Assembly (NCBI RefSeq): GCF_002926165.1
Contig: NZ_MAGP01000131.1
Span: 1 to 47,806, forward strand
Length of the DNA stretch: 47,806 bases
Direction of reading: 5' to 3'
DNA from: Micromonospora chalcea
Lineage (GTDB): Bacteria > Actinomycetota > Actinomycetes > Mycobacteriales > Micromonosporaceae
The notes below the pieces were generated by a model. The model saw nothing but the letters and a program-made list of their open reading frames with translations. It did not search any database and was not told the origin of the DNA. The translations under genes and the position numbers were made by a program. Every line of letters starts with the position of its first letter. Position 1 is the first letter of the stretch. This document shows, piece after piece, positions 33,032 to 41,626 of the stretch.

Positions 33032-33050
33032 CGGACGGGTGTCTCGTCCG
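33032..33050 (-). terminator. weak hairpin after the efflux operon
   Basis: CGGACG and CGTCCG form a 6-bp stem with a 7-nt loop just after the permease stop codon. Confidence 0.4.
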
Positions 33051-33056
33051 TAACGC

Positions 33057-34237
33057 CTACTCCGCGCGCAGCGCCACCACCGGGTCGAGCCGGCCGGCCC
33101 GCTGCGCCGGCACCACGCCGAAGACGATGCCGACCGCCGCGGAGACGCCGAATGCCAGCGCCAGCGACCACCAGGTGATCGCCGCCGGGATCGGCGAGAG
33201 CGCGTCGACGAGCAGCGCGGTGCCCACGCCCAGCGCCATCCCGGTCAGGCCGCCCACCGAGGTGAGCAGCACCGCCTCCAGCAGGAACTGCACGCCGATG
33301 TCCCGGGGACGCGCGCCGACCGCCTTGCGCAGGCCGATCTCGCGGGTCCGTTCGCGTACCGAGACCAGCATGATGTTGGACACGCCGACGCCGCCCACCA
33401 GCAGCGAGATGCCCGCGATGGCGGCCAGCACACCGGTGAGCACGCCCAGGATGTCGCCGAGCACGCCGAGGATCTGCCGCTGGGTGACGGCGCTGAACTC
33501 GGTGTCCGGGTGCCGGCGGGACAGCTCCGCGACGATCCGCTCGCCGAGTTCGTCGATCCGCTCCCGGTCCGGCGCCTTCACCGCGATGCCGTCGATGCGC
33601 TGGGTGCCCCACAGCCGTTGCGCCGCCGTCACCGGTACGTGCACCTCGTCGTCCCGGTCCACGCCGAGGCTCTGCCCGAGCGGCGCGAAGACGCCGATCA
33701 CCCGGAACCGCACCCCGGCCAGCGTGACCTGCTGACCGAGCGGGTCCCGGTCGGGAAACAGCGCCCGGGCCACCGAGTCGCCGAGCACCGCCACCCGGCG
33801 GCTGGTGTCGACGTCCGCCCCGGTCAGGTAGCGGCCCCGCGACAACGATCTGGTGAACACCGACGGGGTGGTCTCCAGCACCCCCTGCACGGTGGTGAAG
33901 TCGGACCGGTTGCCGGCCCGGGCGGTCGCGCCGGAGGCCACTGTCACCGCGACCCGGCCGGGGTCGCCGACCACCCGGGAGACGGCGTCGGCGTCGCTGA
34001 GGTCCAGCGGCGAGACCACCGGCGCGTTGCCCACCTCGATGCGGCCCGGCACCACCAGCAGCAGGTTCGAGCCGAGCCCTTCGACCTGCTGCTCGACCTG
34101 CTGTTTGGTGCCGGTGCCGATGGCCACCAGGATCACCACCGAGGCCACCCCGATGATCACCCCGAGCATGGTCAGCACGCTGCGCAGCCGGTTGGCCCGC
34201 AGCGCGTCCCACGCCACCCGCCACGCCTCGGCCAGCC

Positions 34238-34241
<4 letters not shown>
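33057..34241 (-). CDS. MacB-type ABC transporter permease
   Basis: A 394-aa membrane protein with one N-terminal helix (SVLTMLGVIIGVASVVILVAIG), a large extracellular MacB-PCD domain (about 45-265) and three C-terminal FtsX-type helices (LLVGGVGVSNIMLVSVRERT; AVLLTSVGGLTGMALGVGTA; SLALAFGVSAAVGIVFGVV). It is the membrane subunit of a MacAB-like mechanotransmission transporter. ATG 34241 overlaps the ATPase stop by 4 bp. The substrate is not predictable. Confidence 0.94.
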
Positions 34242-35127
<886 letters not shown>

Positions 35128-35131
<4 letters not shown>

Positions 35132-36525
35132 GGGAGTTCCTGGCCGTCGCGGACCTGGTCGGCGCCACGTACCACCACCCGGTCGCCGGCCCGTACGCCG
35201 TCGACGATCTGCACCAGGTCCTGCCCCTGCACGCCCACCGTCACCGGCACCCGGTCGGCGCGACCGTTCCGCAGCACCCAGACCGCGTCCCGCCCGTCGG
35301 CGGAGAAGACCGCCGACGCCGGCACCGCCACCGCGTCGGCGGCCTCCCGCACCCGCAGGCGTACCACCGCGTTCATGCCGGGGCGGGGCGCCGGGGCGGC
35401 CTCGGCCTCACCCATCCGTCCGGCACCGAGGTCGAGCCGGACCCGGTAGGTGACGCCACCCCGCGCCGAACTGGTCGGCAGCACATCCACCGACCGCACA
35501 GTGGCGTCGTACGTCGCGCCGGTCACCGCGTCCAACTCGACCGAGGCGGGCACCCCCGCCCGCACCAGCAGCACGTCCGTCTCGTCCACCTCGGCGAGCA
35601 GGCCGAGCCGGCCGGTGTCCACCACAGTCAGCACCGGCGTGCCGGCGGTGACCCGGCCACCGGCCGGGATCGCGTCGTCCACGCCGGGCGGCGGTCCGCC
35701 CTGCCCGCCCGCGCCGAACGCCGACGGGTCGAGACCGGGCACCGCAGAGCCACCGGCCGCACCGAGCAGCCCGGCCAGATCGGCCGGCGCCGCCGCCCGG
35801 GTGCCGCCCGGCTGCACCACACCGGAGATCGGCGCGCGCAGCGTCAACGCGTCCACAGTCGCCTTCGCCAGGTCGTACGCCTGCTGGGCCTGGAGTCGCT
35901 GCGCGGCCGACAGCGCGCCGACGGCGCTGTTCAGCCCGGCGACCCCGCGCTGCACCTGGGCGACGGCCCGGTCGGCGGCCCGGGCGGCCGACTCGTACTG
36001 CCGCTGCGCCGAGGAGACCTGGAGCAGCAGCGCGGCGCGTACCTGCGGGTCGCCGACCTTGCCGGCGGCGGCGCGGGCGGCGGCGAACGCCTCGTCGGCG
36101 GCCCGGTCGGTGCCCCGCCGGCTGCCGCCCAGGTCACCGGTGCCGGTGCCCCGGCCGGCCCGCTTCGCCGCGCGCAGCGCCTCCCGCGCCTGCGCCAGGC
36201 GCTCCCGGGCCGACGGCGAGTCGATCACCGCGAGCACCTGCCCGCGGCTGACCCGCGCGCCGGGGGCGACCCGCAGGCTGGCGAGCGTGCCGTCGGCGGG
36301 CGCGGTGAGCGTGGCCGCGGCCCGTGCGGTCACTGTGGCCGGCGCGTCGATCACCTCGCTGACCGGGGCGCGGCCCACCTCGGCGACAGTCACCGCCGGG
36401 GCGTCGTCGCCGCAGGAGGCGGCGGTCGTGCCGGTCAGGGCGACGACGGCGAGCAGCGCGGTGACGAGACGGGGGCGGCGGGCCGCGGGCAGCCGCGGCG
36501 AGGGAGTGCGGGCCACCCGGCCCAT
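35128..36525 (-). CDS. efflux periplasmic adaptor (HlyD/MacA-like) lipoprotein
   Basis: A 465-aa secreted adaptor. The N-terminus has a hydrophobic signal (LVTALLAVVALTGTTAASC) and a possible lipobox cysteine. A lipoyl/barrel-sandwich half (APADGTLASLRVAPGARVSRGQVLAV) is followed by a long helical hairpin (about 100-215), the second sandwich half, a beta-barrel (LLAEVDETDVLLVRAGVPASVEL) and a membrane-proximal domain ending VVVRGADQVRDGQELP. With the two downstream genes it forms a MacA-MacB-like tripartite pump. It is the first gene of the operon. Confidence 0.9.
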
Positions 36526-36537
36526 GCTACGACCCCG

Positions 36538-36553
36538 TCGACAGGCGTCGACG
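36538..36553. repeat. GTCGAC direct repeat upstream of the efflux operon
   Basis: Two GTCGAC hexamers start 10 bp apart (36538 and 36548), 13-28 bp upstream of the adaptor start codon. One helical turn of spacing fits a regulator site. It is only a candidate. Confidence 0.3.
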
Positions 36554-36555
36554 TG

Positions 36556-38106
36556 TCAGCCGACGACGGCCCGCACGTACGCGACGCACTCGTCGTGCAG
36601 CATCGACCACGGGTCGCCGAGCACCTCGTCGGCGGCCTGCGCCGGTGACCGCCGCTCGTGCACCACGGCCCGGTAGAAGTCGAGCATCCGCTGCTCGCCG
36701 TAGCGGTCGACCAGGTGCCGCACGGCCAGGTAGCCGACGCCGTAGGCGCCGCCGACCCGGCTGTCGCTCGCGTCCGCCTCCGGCGCCACCGCCTCCAGCC
36801 GCCCGGACCAGCCGCCGCGCAGCAGATCGCGCACCTCGGTCAGGCCCTCGTAGCGGTGGACCGGCTGGCCGTCCGCACCGGCGTACTCGGCCAGCCCCTC
36901 CACCAGCCACCAGTCGGCGCGGTCGGCGTACCCCCGGTCGGGCAGCGAGGCGGCGTGGGTGAGTTCGTGCCGCAGCAGGTCGTCGACGCCGTCCGGGGTG
37001 AGGGTCTGGGCGTTGAGCACGACGTCGTGGCGTCCACCGCCGACGCCGACCGCGTACCCGGCGGTCCACTTCGGCCGGCCGCCGCCGTACCAGCGCCGCC
37101 ACTCGGTCTTCCCGGCGTAGTAGACGAGATACCGGTCCGGCCGCGCGTCGCCGACCGCGTACCGGTCCGCGACCCGGGCGGCCGCCTCGGCCTGGGCGAG
37201 CAGGCCGGGCAGCTTGCTCAGCTGGGCGGTGGTGGTGGCCACCACCACCCGCTTCCCGACCGTCACGGCCAGGTCGTTCGCCTGCCACGGCCGCACACCG
37301 GCCGGGTCCGTGCCGGACGGTTCCAGCGCGGTCAGCCGGGGCTCCTCCCCCACCAGCCGCCAGCGCGCGTCCAGCTCCACAGTGCTCGGCGCGCAGCCCG
37401 GCGCCACGAAGCAGTACCCCACTGTGATCGTCTGCCGCCACTGTCCGGGCTGCCCGTCGGCCGCCTACGGCACCCCGTCGGCGGCCGGCCGCCACACGGT
37501 GACGCGCAGCGCCCGCAGCGCCGCGTACCGCCGGCTCAGGGCCGGCCGCGCCGCCGGTTCGGCGATGGCGAGGAAGCCGGCCCGGTCGGCGCCGACGAGC
37601 GCGGTGGCCTGCCGGTCCAGCAGCGCGAGCATCCGCTCGCCGAGCCGCCGCTGCGCCGCCGTGCCCGGGTCGCCCTTCGCGGCCGACCGTCCGGCCGCGT
37701 CCGGCGCGGGCGCGCGCAGGAGTACGCCGGGCACCGCGCCCGCCACCAGGCCGAGCGCGAGTCCGAGCGCGGTCCAGAGCGGCCAGCGCCGCCGCTTCCG
37801 CACCGCCCGCGTCGGCTCGCCCACGTGCGCCAGGGGTACGGGGTACGGCGCGGGTACCGCGACGGGGTGCGGCAACGACGCCGGTGCCGGTGCCATGGTG
37901 TCAACGGCGGCGTCCACCTCGGCGCTGTCGGCGCCGGCGTCAGCCGCGCGGGCGGTCTCGGCGCGGGTGTCGTCAGCGCCGGCGTTGGCGCTGAGGTTGG
38001 CCGCGACCGCGTCGGCGGCGCTCGCCTTGTCGACGGCATCGACGGCGGGACGATGCTCGTCGCCGTCCGTCGTCCGGCCGGGAGGCTGCTCGTCGCCGTC
38101 GGTCAC
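36556..38106 (-). pseudogene. membrane HExxH metallopeptidase-like gene interrupted by an amber codon
   Basis: One reading frame runs from GTG 38106 to the stop at 36556 but contains a TAG at 37465-37467. The first part (213 codons) has an acidic Ala-rich cytoplasmic region, a membrane span (RRWPLWTALGLALGLVAGAV) and the start of an extracellular domain ending LRVTVWRPAADGVP. The frame continues unchanged with AADGQPGQWRQTITVGYCFV and then a peptidase MA-like domain with HELTHAAS (36951-36969 or so) and WLVEGLAEYAG. GTG 37422 could restart translation, giving a 288-aa fragment without a membrane anchor. A nonsense mutation or a sequencing error explains the stop; read-through is less likely. 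TACCCT lies 6 nt before GTG 38106, suggesting a leaderless mRNA. Confidence 0.75.
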
Positions 38107-38112
38107 CGGCGA

Positions 38113-38118
38113 AGGGTA
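38113..38118 (-). promoter_or_regulatory. -10 box, leaderless promoter of the interrupted metallopeptidase gene
   Basis: TACCCT on the minus strand is followed by 6 nt and GTG 38106. Confidence 0.45.
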
Positions 38119-38170
38119 CGACCAATCGGGCGTTCCGGGAAAGAGTCCCGCCGCTGTTCCGCCGCGCTCC

Positions 38171-38222
38171 GAGATCTTGGAAGGAAAGGGCCCCCAGAGG
38201 GGCCGAATTCTTCCAAGATCTC
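38171..38222. repeat. GATCTTG-type palindrome / terminator
   Basis: A perfect 13-bp outer stem (GAGATCTTGGAAG at 38171-38183 with CTTCCAAGATCTC at 38210-38222) encloses a 6-bp inner stem (GGCCCC/GGGGCC, loop CAGA). It ends directly at the YrdB stop codon, so it may work as a terminator for the TetR operon. Its ends match the repeats at 47.2-47.7 kb. Confidence 0.8.
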
Positions 38223-38558
38223 TCAGATCGGGGTGCCGGTCAGCGTCAGCGTGGCCTTGTCGGCTGCCCAGAGGGCCACCAGGGCCACGCCGGGTGCGGC
38301 ATGACCGGCCAGGGCGAGCAGCACGCCGCCGGTGAGGAAGCAGGCGGCCTGGACAGCGAGCTTGGCCGGGTCGGGCAGCGTCACGGCGGCGCGCGGTGAG
38401 CAGAACAGTCCCCACACCACGGCGATCACCAGCGGCGCGCCGAGCCCGGCCAGCAGGCGCAGCGGCCAGCCGACGTCGAGCGTGAAGCCCCAGTATCCGG
38501 CCGAGCCCAGCAGGGCCAGCTCCAGCAGGAAGATCACGCCCAGCAGCAGCGCGGTCAT
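38223..38558 (-). CDS. YrdB-family (DUF2568) membrane protein
   Basis: A 111-aa small membrane protein with four hydrophobic segments (LLLGVIFLLELALLGSAGYW; RLLAGLGAPLVIAVVWGLF; AACFLTGGVLLALAGHA; ALVALWAADKATL). The FCSPRAAV and GYWGF motifs fit the YrdB/DUF2568 family, of unknown function. It overlaps the TetR gene by 4 bp and is the last gene of the hydrolase-TetR-YrdB operon. Confidence 0.85.
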   Translation of the reverse strand: MTALLLGVIFLLELALLGSAGYWGFTLDVGWPLRLLAGLGAPLVIAVVWGLFCSPRAAVTLPDPAKLAVQAACFLTGGVLLALAGHAAPGVALVALWAADKATLTLTGTPI

Positions 38559-39124
38559 CGGTCTCCCCAGGAACGGTAGGCGCGGTCCAGGCCCGCGATC
38601 AGCTGGTCGAAGGAACGGTCGGTGTCGCGGGGCAACCCGAATCCACCGGCCGCCTCCAGCGCGACGAAGCCGTGCACGGCGGCCCGGAACATCCGGATCG
38701 CGTCGATCGCGTCGTCGCCGTCGAGGCCGTACCCGAGCAGGATCGCCCGGATCGCGCCGGCCGCGCGCTCACCGGCGGCGACGTGTTCGGCGTCGGCCGG
38801 GTCGGGCGCCCGCTGGGCGGCCGGGTAGCGGCCGGGGTGCTGCCGCGCGTACGCCCGGTAGGCGGCGGCGACGGCGCGCAACGCGTCGCCGCCGGCCCGG
38901 CCCGCGGCGGCGGTGGTGAGCACGTCGGCGATCTCGGCGGTGGGCAGCACGGCGAGCTGCTGGTGCAGCGCGTCCACGCCGCGCACGTGCTTGTAGAGGC
39001 TGGGCAACGCGACGCCGAGCCGAGCGGCGAGCGCGGCCAGGGTCAGCTTCTCGTAGCCGACCTCGTCGGCGAGCACGGCGGCCTCCCGCACGACTGTGGC
39101 CGGGGTCAGGCCGGCCCTAGGCAC
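38555..39124 (-). CDS. TetR-family transcriptional regulator
   Basis: A 189-aa repressor. The N-terminal helix-turn-helix is VVREAAVLADEVGYEKLTLAALAARLGVALPSLYKHV, shown here by LTLAALAARLGVALPSLYKH. The C-terminal ligand domain matches the group with YRAYARQHPGRYPA and RMFRAAVHGFVALEAAGGFG. GTG 39124 overlaps the hydrolase stop by 8 bp. A perfect palindrome on the hydrolase promoter is its likely operator, giving autoregulation of the operon. Confidence 0.92.
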   Translation of the reverse strand: MPRAGLTPATVVREAAVLADEVGYEKLTLAALAARLGVALPSLYKHVRGVDALHQQLAVLPTAEIADVLTTAAAGRAGGDALRAVAAAYRAYARQHPGRYPAAQRAPDPADAEHVAAGERAAGAIRAILLGYGLDGDDAIDAIRMFRAAVHGFVALEAAGGFGLPRDTDRSFDQLIAGLDRAYRSWGDR

Positions 39125-39911
39125 GCGCGGTCACCGCCAGGAACTCGACCAGGTCGGCGGCGGTGGCGTCGGGCTGGTCGGCGTGCGGGTAGTGGCCGGA
39201 GTCGGCGATCATGCGCGCCTCGGCGACGGCGAACTGCCGGCGCGCGGCGCGCGCCTCGGCGCCCGGGTCGGGGAAGTCCGGGTCCTTCGTGCCCATCAGC
39301 ACCAGGACCGGGCGGCGGACGTCGCGCGCCCGCACGGTCCAGTGCGGGTCGGCCGGCGCGACCACGCCGCGCACGGCGTCCATCCGGCCGCGCAGCTTGG
39401 CGACCAGTACCTTGCGGTACGCGGCGTCGTCCGCCGGGCGCGCGCAGGGGAACAGTGTGCGGTGGAACAGGCCGAACAGGCGAGGGCTGCGCAGCACGAC
39501 GGCTTGCGCGGCCCGCATCAGCGGGTTCGGCTTCGGCGTGCCGACGAACGCGCCGATCTGCACGATGCCGCTGACCAGTTCCGGCGCCTCGGCGGCGGCG
39601 AAGACGATCGCGGCGGCGCTGGACGAGCTGCCGACCAGGGTGGCGGGCTCACCGCCGAGCGCCCGCACCACGGCGAGCAGGTCCTGGTCGACGTGCTCCG
39701 GGGCGTACGTGGGCCAGCGCGGGCTGGAGTCGCCGTGCCCGCGTACGTCGACAGCCGCCACCCGGTAGCCGGCCGCGATCAGCCGGGGCGTCAGGTGCCG
39801 GAAGGCGGCCCGGTTCTCGCCCATGCCGTGCGCGAGCACCACGAGCGGGCCCGATCCGTGCACCTCGTACGCGATAGTGCCGCCGTCCCGCGTCACCTGG
39901 CTAACTGTCAT
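39117..39911 (-). CDS. alpha/beta hydrolase
   Basis: A 264-aa alpha/beta-fold hydrolase, probably an esterase or lactonase. The oxyanion motif is VVLAHGMGEN, the nucleophile region is ATLVGSSSSAAA, the acid is near VLVLMGTKDPDFPD and the histidine is in DSGHYPHADQP. ATG 39911 is preferred over the open start at 39938 because TAGCTT lies 7 nt upstream with TTGACG 18 bp further, predicting transcription from the start codon. It is the first gene of a TetR-controlled operon, so its substrate may be the TetR ligand. Confidence 0.9.
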   Translation of the reverse strand: MTVSQVTRDGGTIAYEVHGSGPLVVLAHGMGENRAAFRHLTPRLIAAGYRVAAVDVRGHGDSSPRWPTYAPEHVDQDLLAVVRALGGEPATLVGSSSSAAAIVFAAAEAPELVSGIVQIGAFVGTPKPNPLMRAAQAVVLRSPRLFGLFHRTLFPCARPADDAAYRKVLVAKLRGRMDAVRGVVAPADPHWTVRARDVRRPVLVLMGTKDPDFPDPGAEARAARRQFAVAEARMIADSGHYPHADQPDATAADLVEFLAVTARA

Positions 39912-39918
39912 AGCCTTA

Positions 39919-39948
39919 AAGCTAATGCTATTAGCCAAGATGCGTCAA
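39919..39948 (-). promoter_or_regulatory. leaderless promoter of the hydrolase-TetR-YrdB operon
   Basis: On the minus strand TTGACG (39943-39948), an 18-bp spacer and TAGCTT (39919-39924) are followed by 7 nt and ATG 39911. Confidence 0.65.
39921..39935. promoter_or_regulatory. TetR operator palindrome
   Basis: GCTAATGCTATTAGC is a perfect 6+3+6 inverted repeat lying across the -10 box and the spacer. Bound repressor would block the polymerase. Confidence 0.7.
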
Positions 39949-39988
39949 GCTTGACCTCAACCCGGGATGAGGTCGCACGATCCCGCAC

Positions 39989-40306
39989 ATGCCGATCACC
40001 GCCGACACCCACGTACGCCTCGCCCGCCCGAGCCGCGACCTGGTGATGCTCGGGCTGCCCGGGGCCGGCTGGCACCTGGAGCTGGTCGGCGGCTCGACGC
40101 TCGCGGTCGAGCCGCGCCCCACCGGCGAGGACCTCTTCGTGCTCTACCTCGACGGACCACCCGACGACGAACTGGTCCCGAGAATCGAACGGGCCGGCGG
40201 GACCAGGGTCTCCGCCGGCCCGTACTGGGACAGGTGGGGTGTCGCGTTCGCCGACCCGGACGGCTACCGCCTCGTGCTGTGCACCCGGGCCTGGTCGAAC
40301 GGCTGA
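39989..40306 (+). CDS. shortened VOC/glyoxalase-family protein
   Basis: A 105-aa protein of the vicinal oxygen chelate superfamily. The N-terminus (MPITADTHVRLARPSRDL) is followed at once by VMLGLPGAGWHLELV, whereas VOC proteins normally have about 30 residues between these, including the FY...LG motif. The C-terminal half is intact (ELVPRIERAGGTRVSAGPYW, FADPDGYRLVLCTR). An in-frame deletion is therefore likely. Without the missing strand and helix the fold and metal site may be lost. It is divergent from the hydrolase operon. Confidence 0.8.
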   Translation: MPITADTHVRLARPSRDLVMLGLPGAGWHLELVGGSTLAVEPRPTGEDLFVLYLDGPPDDELVPRIERAGGTRVSAGPYWDRWGVAFADPDGYRLVLCTRAWSNG

Positions 40307-40307
40307 C

Positions 40308-41228
40308 TCACTTCTTCGACAGCACCGCGCGGCCGAAGAACGCCAGGTTCGCCGGGCGCTCCGCGAGCCGGCGCATCAGGTAGCCGTACCACTGGTCGCC
40401 GTAGGGGACGTAGGTCCGCACCGTGTAGCCCTCGCCGACCAGGCGCTGCTGCTCCTCCGGCCGGATGCCGTAGAGCATCTGGAACTCGAACCGGGCCGGG
40501 TCGCGGTCGAACCAGCGGGCGCGGTCCTCGCCGATCGCGATCAGCCGCGGATCGTGCGTGGCGAGCATCGGGTAGCCGTCGCCGGACATCAGCACGTTCA
40601 TGCAGCGCACGTACGACTTGTCCACCTCGCGGGCCGACTGGTACGCCACCGACTCCGGCTCCTTGTACGCGCCCTTGCACAGCCGCACCCGCGACCCGGC
40701 GGAGGCCAGCTCCCGGCAGTCCGACTCGGTCCGCCGCAGGTACGCCTGGAGCACCGCCCCGGTCGACGGGTGGTCCTTGCGCAGCTTCGCCAGGATGTCC
40801 AGCGTCGAGTCGGTGGTGGTGTGGTCCTCCATGTCCAGCGTGACAGTGGTGCCCGCTGCGTCGGCCGCCGCGCAGATCGCCCGCGCGTTGTCGTACGCGA
40901 GCTGCTCGTCGAACATCTGGCCCAGCGCGGACAGCTTCACGCTGACCTCGGCAGCCGGGGTGAGCCCGGCGGCGCCGAGCCGGCTCAGCAGCGTGAGGTA
41001 CTCGTCCCGGGTGGCGTTCGCCTGCTCCGGGGTGGTGGTGTCCTCGCCCAGGTAGTCGAGGGTGACCGCTTGGCCGTCGGCGACCAGCTCGCCGGTGGGT
41101 TGCAGCGCGTCGTCGGTGGCGGCGCCGGCGACGAACCGGCGGACGACGTCCCGGGTGAACGGGGCCGTCGCGACGAGCCGCTCCACCTGGGAAGACCGGG
41201 AGGCGGCGAGGATGACGGAACGGAGCAT
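40308..41228 (-). CDS. proline dehydrogenase
   Basis: A 306-aa FAD enzyme of the monofunctional PutB/PRODH type that oxidises proline to pyrroline-5-carboxylate. Motifs include AEVSVKLSALGQMFD, VTLDMEDHTTTDSTL, VRLCKGAYKEPE, MLATHDPRL, FEFQMLYGIR and VPYGDQWYGYLMRRLAERP. Length is normal. TACGCT sits 6 nt before ATG 41228, so the mRNA is probably leaderless, and a 13-bp palindrome covers this box. The pyrroline-5-carboxylate dehydrogenase gene is not in the window. Confidence 0.96.
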   Translation of the reverse strand: MLRSVILAASRSSQVERLVATAPFTRDVVRRFVAGAATDDALQPTGELVADGQAVTLDYLGEDTTTPEQANATRDEYLTLLSRLGAAGLTPAAEVSVKLSALGQMFDEQLAYDNARAICAAADAAGTTVTLDMEDHTTTDSTLDILAKLRKDHPSTGAVLQAYLRRTESDCRELASAGSRVRLCKGAYKEPESVAYQSAREVDKSYVRCMNVLMSGDGYPMLATHDPRLIAIGEDRARWFDRDPARFEFQMLYGIRPEEQQRLVGEGYTVRTYVPYGDQWYGYLMRRLAERPANLAFFGRAVLSKK

Positions 41229-41233
41229 GAGCC

Positions 41234-41246
41234 GAGCGTAACGCTC
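41234..41246. promoter_or_regulatory. palindrome on the proline dehydrogenase -10 box
   Basis: GAGCGTAACGCTC is a perfect 6+1+6 inverted repeat overlapping the -10 TACGCT (41235-41240, minus strand). It is placed to repress the leaderless promoter. Confidence 0.5.
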
Positions 41247-41334
41247 ATCACCGGCCCTCCGCCGGGCGCGTCCGAGGCCCGCTCGGGTCGGCGCGCGGAC
41301 CCGGGGCGGGCACCCCCGGCTGGCGTCGATCGGC

Positions 41335-41340
41335 TACAAC
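41335..41340 (+). promoter_or_regulatory. -10-like box before the lipoprotein gene
   Basis: TACAAC ends 6 nt before GTG 41347. It deviates from TANNNT at the last base. Confidence 0.35.
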
Positions 41341-41346
41341 GTTCAC

Positions 41347-41625
41347 GTGGATCGACGACACCCCCGGCGGCGGCTCCGCTCGGCCTCCGTGCAGCTCGGC
41401 GCGCTGACCGCGCTCGCCCTCGCGCTCTCCGGCTGCAACAACGGCTACGACGACGACGATGACGACTGCGCGCTCGGACCGGCCGGCGGGGGCGGCGACA
41501 CCGTCGCGGTCGCCCTGCGTGTGCCGGCGACCGCCACCGCCGCGCGCGGCGAGCCGGCCCCGACGACCGCCGCGCTACCCGAGCGCGGCGGCTTCGGCAG
41601 CCACCTCGCCTCCTGCGGCGGCTGA
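41347..41625 (+). CDS. small acidic lipoprotein, YgiB-like partner
   Basis: A 92-aa secreted lipoprotein. A basic start (MDRRHPRRRLRS) and hydrophobic core lead to the lipobox LSGC, followed by a run of six aspartates (YDDDDDDCALG) and a Gly/Ala/Thr-rich tail ending SCGG. The gene ends 1 bp before the ATP-grasp gene, so the two are coupled. Pairing of a small lipoprotein with a glutathionylspermidine-synthase-like protein mirrors the E. coli ygiB-ygiC pair; sequence similarity to YgiB itself is not demonstrable here. Confidence 0.75.
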   Translation: MDRRHPRRRLRSASVQLGALTALALALSGCNNGYDDDDDDCALGPAGGGGDTVAVALRVPATATAARGEPAPTTAALPERGGFGSHLASCGG

Positions 41626-41626
41626 C

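Noticed and set aside
37423..37500. Frameshift between two halves of the metallopeptidase gene
   Set aside because: Both halves are in the same frame; the break is an in-frame TAG, not an indel.
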